NCBI RefSeq assembly: GCF_029953595.1
Contig: NZ_CP124535.1
Coordinates: 372,001-436,000 of the forward strand
Length of the DNA stretch: 64,000 nt
Source of the DNA: Fuscovulum ytuae
GTDB taxonomy: Bacteria; Pseudomonadota; Alphaproteobacteria; Rhodobacterales; Rhodobacteraceae
Direction of reading: 5' to 3'
The translations under genes were made by a program, and so were the position numbers. Below the pieces are notes generated by a model, which saw only the letters and a program-made list of their open reading frames with translations, did no database searches and had not been told where the DNA came from. Below, piece after piece: positions 61,569 through 64,000 of the stretch. How positions within the stretch are numbered: position 1 is the stretch's first letter; each line of letters begins with the position of its first letter.

Positions 61569-62999
61569 ATGACCTACGCAAATCTGTCGAAGTTCTACAT
61601 CAACGGGGAATGGGTGGCACCGCTGGGGGGCACCACGATGGGGGTGGAGAACCCTGCCACCGAAGAGATCGTGGCGCAGGTGGCGCTTGGCACGGTGGCC
61701 GATGCCGACCGGGCCATCCTGGCGGCGCGGGCTGCGTTTGACGGGTTCACCGCCTGGAAGGCGGCGGATCGGATCGCGCTGCTGGAGGCCATTTTGGCCG
61801 AGTATAACAAGCGCTATGAGGATTTCGCCGTTGCGATGAGCACCGAGATGGGTGCGCCAATGGCCTGGGCGCGCGAGGCGCAGGCCTGGGCGGGGCAGGT
61901 GCATCTGGAGGCCACGATCAAGGCTGCGAAGGAGTTCCACTGGGAAGAGATGCGGGGCGAGACGCTGTTGATCCGCGAAGGGATCGGGGTTTGTGCCCTG
62001 ATCACGCCGTGGAACTGGCCGATGAACCAGATCGCCTGCAAGGTGGGGCCTGCCATTGCCGCGGGCTGCACCATGGTTCTGAAACCGTCGGAGATCGCGC
62101 CCTTGTCGGGCATCCTGTTTGCCGAGGTCTGCCATGCGGCGGGGGTTCCGGCGGGGGTGTTCAATCTGGTGAACGGCACGGGGCCGGAGGTTGGTGCGCG
62201 GATGTCGGCCCATCCGGAGGTGGATATGGTGTCCTTTACCGGGTCCACCCGCGCGGGCACAGCGGTTGCGGCGGCGGCGGCCCCCACGGTGAAGCGGGTG
62301 GCGCAAGAGTTGGGCGGCAAATCGGCCAATATCATCCTGCCTTCCGCCGATCTGGCGGCGGCGGTGTCGGGCGGTGTCGAGGGCTGCTTTGGCAATACGG
62401 GGCAATCCTGCGATGCGCCGACGCGGATGTTTGTTCCTGCCGCGCGGATGGATGAGGCGCTGGCCGTGGCGAAGGCGGCGGCCGAGGCCGTTGTGGTGGG
62501 CGACCCGAATGACCCTGCGGTGACGATGGGGCCGCTGGTGTCCAAGCTGCAATTCGACAAGGTGCAGGCATTGATCCAGAAGGGGATCGATGAAGGGGCG
62601 ACGCTGGTGACCGGGGGCGTGGGCCGACCGGTGGGCGTGAACCGGGGCTGGTTCGTGCGGCCCACCATCTTTGGCCATGTGACGAATGACATGACAGTGG
62701 CGCGAGAGGAAATCTTTGGCCCTGTTCTGTCTGTCATCGGCTATGACACGGTCGATCAGGCGGTGGCGATGGCGAATGACACGGTCTATGGCCTTGCCGC
62801 CTATGTGCAGGGCGATACGGCCGAGGCGATCGCAGTGGGGCGGCGGCTGCGGGCGGGTCAGGTCAGCCTGAACTATCCGGCTTGGGATACGTTCGCGCCC
62901 TTTGGCGGTTACAAGCAATCGGGGAACGGACGGGAATATGCCGATTGGGGCATCCATGATTTCTGCGAGGTCAAGGCCATCGTGGGACATGGGGCATAA
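61569..62999 (+). CDS. Aldehyde dehydrogenase family protein
   Basis: 476 residues, ATG at 61569 with GAGGGAAG upstream. Family motifs: ITPWNWPMNQIACKVGPAIA, cofactor site SFTGSTRAG, general base Glu in AQELGGKSANIILP, and the catalytic Cys in NTGQSCDAPTR (about residue 280). C-terminal EEIFGPVLSVI and FAPFGGYKQSGNGRE complete the pattern. NAD(P)-dependent oxidation of an aldehyde to an acid is expected. In this operon the aldehyde may arise from the carbon skeleton left after demethylation, or be a betaine-aldehyde-type substrate; formaldehyde is also possible. Confidence 0.93.
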   Translation: MTYANLSKFYINGEWVAPLGGTTMGVENPATEEIVAQVALGTVADADRAILAARAAFDGFTAWKAADRIALLEAILAEYNKRYEDFAVAMSTEMGAPMAWAREAQAWAGQVHLEATIKAAKEFHWEEMRGETLLIREGIGVCALITPWNWPMNQIACKVGPAIAAGCTMVLKPSEIAPLSGILFAEVCHAAGVPAGVFNLVNGTGPEVGARMSAHPEVDMVSFTGSTRAGTAVAAAAAPTVKRVAQELGGKSANIILPSADLAAAVSGGVEGCFGNTGQSCDAPTRMFVPAARMDEALAVAKAAAEAVVVGDPNDPAVTMGPLVSKLQFDKVQALIQKGIDEGATLVTGGVGRPVGVNRGWFVRPTIFGHVTNDMTVAREEIFGPVLSVIGYDTVDQAVAMANDTVYGLAAYVQGDTAEAIAVGRRLRAGQVSLNYPAWDTFAPFGGYKQSGNGREYADWGIHDFCEVKAIVGHGA

Positions 63000-63023
63000 G
63001 GACCTGGGGGGTAAGAGGCGAGA

Positions 63024-63923
63024 ATGAAATACGGATATGTGGGCCTGGGCAATCTGGGCGGGCACTTGGCGGCAAGCCTGATCCGTGCCGGGCATGAGGT
63101 CACGGTCTATGACCGCGATGAAAGCCTTGCTGAACGGCATCGGGCGATGGGGGCCAAGGTCGCTTCTAGCCCGGCCGAGGTGGCGGCGGCGTCGGATCAT
63201 GTCTTTACCTGCCTGCCTTCGCCTGCCGTGTCCGAGGCGGTGCTGGCGCAGCTTTTGACCACGATGAAGCCCGGCGCGACATGGATCGAGAATTCGACGC
63301 TTGGGCGCGAGGATATTCTGCGGCTGGCGGGATTGGCGCATACGGGGGGCGTCCGGCTGCTCGAGGCGCCGGTGACCGGGGGCGTTCACCTTGCCGCGCG
63401 GGGCGAGATCACGGTGCTGGTCGGCGGCGATGCCGAGCTTTTCGAGATGCACAAGCCCGCGCTTCAGGCGATCGGCAGCCGGATCTTCCATATGGGGCCG
63501 TTGGGATCGGCGGCGATCATCAAGGTGATCACCAACATGCTCGCCTTCATCCATCTGGTCGCGGATGGCGAGGCCTTGATGCTGGCCAAGCGGGGGGGGC
63601 TGGACCTCAAGACGGCATGGGAGGCGATCACGGCCTCGTCCGGCACGAGTTTCGTGCATGAAACGGAAGGTCAGCTGATCCTGAATGGCAGCTATGACAT
63701 CGCCTTCACCATGGACCTTGCTCTGAAGGATCTGGGCTTTGCGATGGGCTTTGGCAAGGAATTCGGGGTGCCCCTCGACCTTGCCTCCTTGACCAATCAG
63801 ACCTTCATGAAGGGCAAGGCCGTCTATGGCGGCACGGCGCAATCGACGCAGATCGTGAAACTTTTGGAAGATGCGTTGGGCACCGATCTGCGGGCCGAAG
63901 GCTTCCCCGCACGGCTTGAATGA
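63024..63923 (+). CDS. Beta-hydroxyacid dehydrogenase (3-hydroxyisobutyrate dehydrogenase-like)
   Basis: 299 residues. The Rossmann loop is YGYVGLGNLGGHLAASLIRAG, the substrate-binding motif is LEAPVTGGVHLAARGE, and the catalytic Lys lies in GSAAIIKVITNML at about residue 171. This family oxidises 3-hydroxyacids (3-hydroxyisobutyrate, tartronate semialdehyde, gamma-hydroxybutyrate relatives). It is last in the catabolic operon, 24 bp after the aldehyde dehydrogenase gene, and a terminator follows. An apionate oxidoisomerase role is conceivable because that enzyme shares this fold, but the neighbours argue against it. Confidence 0.9.
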   Translation: MKYGYVGLGNLGGHLAASLIRAGHEVTVYDRDESLAERHRAMGAKVASSPAEVAAASDHVFTCLPSPAVSEAVLAQLLTTMKPGATWIENSTLGREDILRLAGLAHTGGVRLLEAPVTGGVHLAARGEITVLVGGDAELFEMHKPALQAIGSRIFHMGPLGSAAIIKVITNMLAFIHLVADGEALMLAKRGGLDLKTAWEAITASSGTSFVHETEGQLILNGSYDIAFTMDLALKDLGFAMGFGKEFGVPLDLASLTNQTFMKGKAVYGGTAQSTQIVKLLEDALGTDLRAEGFPARLE

Positions 63924-63951
63924 CCCCTTCATTTTCTGTCTGAAGATATCC
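63924..63951 (+). repeat. CATTTTCTGTCTGAA element, copy 3
   Basis: It begins immediately after the last stop codon and carries the same core (63930-63944), preceded by CCCCTT and followed by a TATCC block as after the PHP gene. A long hairpin follows at 63962-63986. Confidence 0.7.
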
Positions 63952-63961
63952 CCTGGTGGGT

Positions 63962-63986
63962 CCGGGAGGGCGGGCAGCCCTCCCGG
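63962..63986 (+). terminator. Hairpin ending the methylamine-type operon
   Basis: CCGGGAGGGC pairs with GCCCTCCCGG over a 5-nt loop (63961 region to 63987). It lies 38 bases after the stop of the last gene. There is no T-tract, as is common in high-GC genomes. Confidence 0.7.
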
Positions 63987-64000
63987 CGGGTGCCGCTGGG

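Noticed and set aside
63024-63923. Apionate oxidoisomerase (ApnO) completing the apiose route
   Set aside because: It shares the general fold, but it is 53 kb from the lactonase and is the last gene of a demethylation operon. Nothing specific supports the assignment.
61542-63932. 796-codon minus-strand frame opposite the two dehydrogenase genes
   Set aside because: It has the same His/Arg/Pro-rich shadow composition, while clear ALDH and hydroxyacid dehydrogenase motifs are read on the plus strand.

Overview
The window is a gene-dense, high-GC stretch of a proteobacterial replicon. The gene content (MalFG- and PotABCD-type ABC systems, a HutF-type histidine pathway, MttB-like plus GcvT-fused oxidases, an NtrC-like regulator, a SqrR/BigR-like repressor) and intergenic elements ending in GGCCAAGATGAAGG suggest a member of the Rhodobacterales (Rhodobacteraceae/Paracoccaceae). 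This is inferred from content and not confirmed by a marker gene. No rRNA, tRNA, CRISPR array, phage or transposase gene was recognised.

Layout. (1) 1-10 kb: a CUT1-type sugar/polyol ABC transporter (truncated binding protein, two permeases, a two-helix membrane peptide, a VOC protein, two ATPases) followed by a DhaKL-type kinase. It converges on a Gfo/Idh/MocA dehydrogenase and a protein I take to be D-apionate lactonase, so the locus probably imports and oxidises a branched or short sugar such as D-apiose. (2) 10.2-25.5 kb: the most unusual part. Nine minus-strand genes all overlap by 4-8 bp: a response-regulator/glycosyltransferase fusion, three GT4 enzymes, three APH-fold kinase-like proteins, an ABC exporter and a histidine phosphatase. 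A divergent histidine kinase and NtrC-like regulator lie beside them, and a second minus-strand pair adds a fourth kinase-like protein and a second glycosyltransferase of the fused type. Together they look like a signal-controlled pathway making, phosphorylating and exporting a glycosylated product that I cannot name. (3) 25.6-29.8 kb: a PotABCD-type ABC importer with a Tat-type binding protein. (4) 30.1-45.0 kb: a surface or secreted glycan region with GT90-, GT2-, GT8-, GT61-, GT32- and GT4-like transferases, a sulfatase fused to RTX calcium-binding repeats, a lectin-like protein, and a methyltransferase gene interrupted by an in-frame TAA. (5) 45.0-47.1 kb: a SqrR/BigR-like regulator, a flavin reductase and a PHP phosphoesterase. 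(6) 47.2-53.7 kb: the hut locus, hutIHU against hutF-hutC, with a clear promoter and a perfect palindromic operator. (7) 53.9-63.9 kb: a LysR regulator divergent from two FAD/GcvT-fused demethylating oxidases, a non-pyrrolysine MttB-like methyltransferase, an aldehyde dehydrogenase and a beta-hydroxyacid dehydrogenase, probably for catabolism of an N-methylated compound.

Across the window the plus strand changes from C-rich (before about 11 kb) through neutral (the 12-24 kb island) to G-rich (after about 24.5 kb), whichever strand is coding. Three intergenic sites carry a tandem repeat with a 12-bp period, and several intergenic sites carry two families of hairpin-associated elements.
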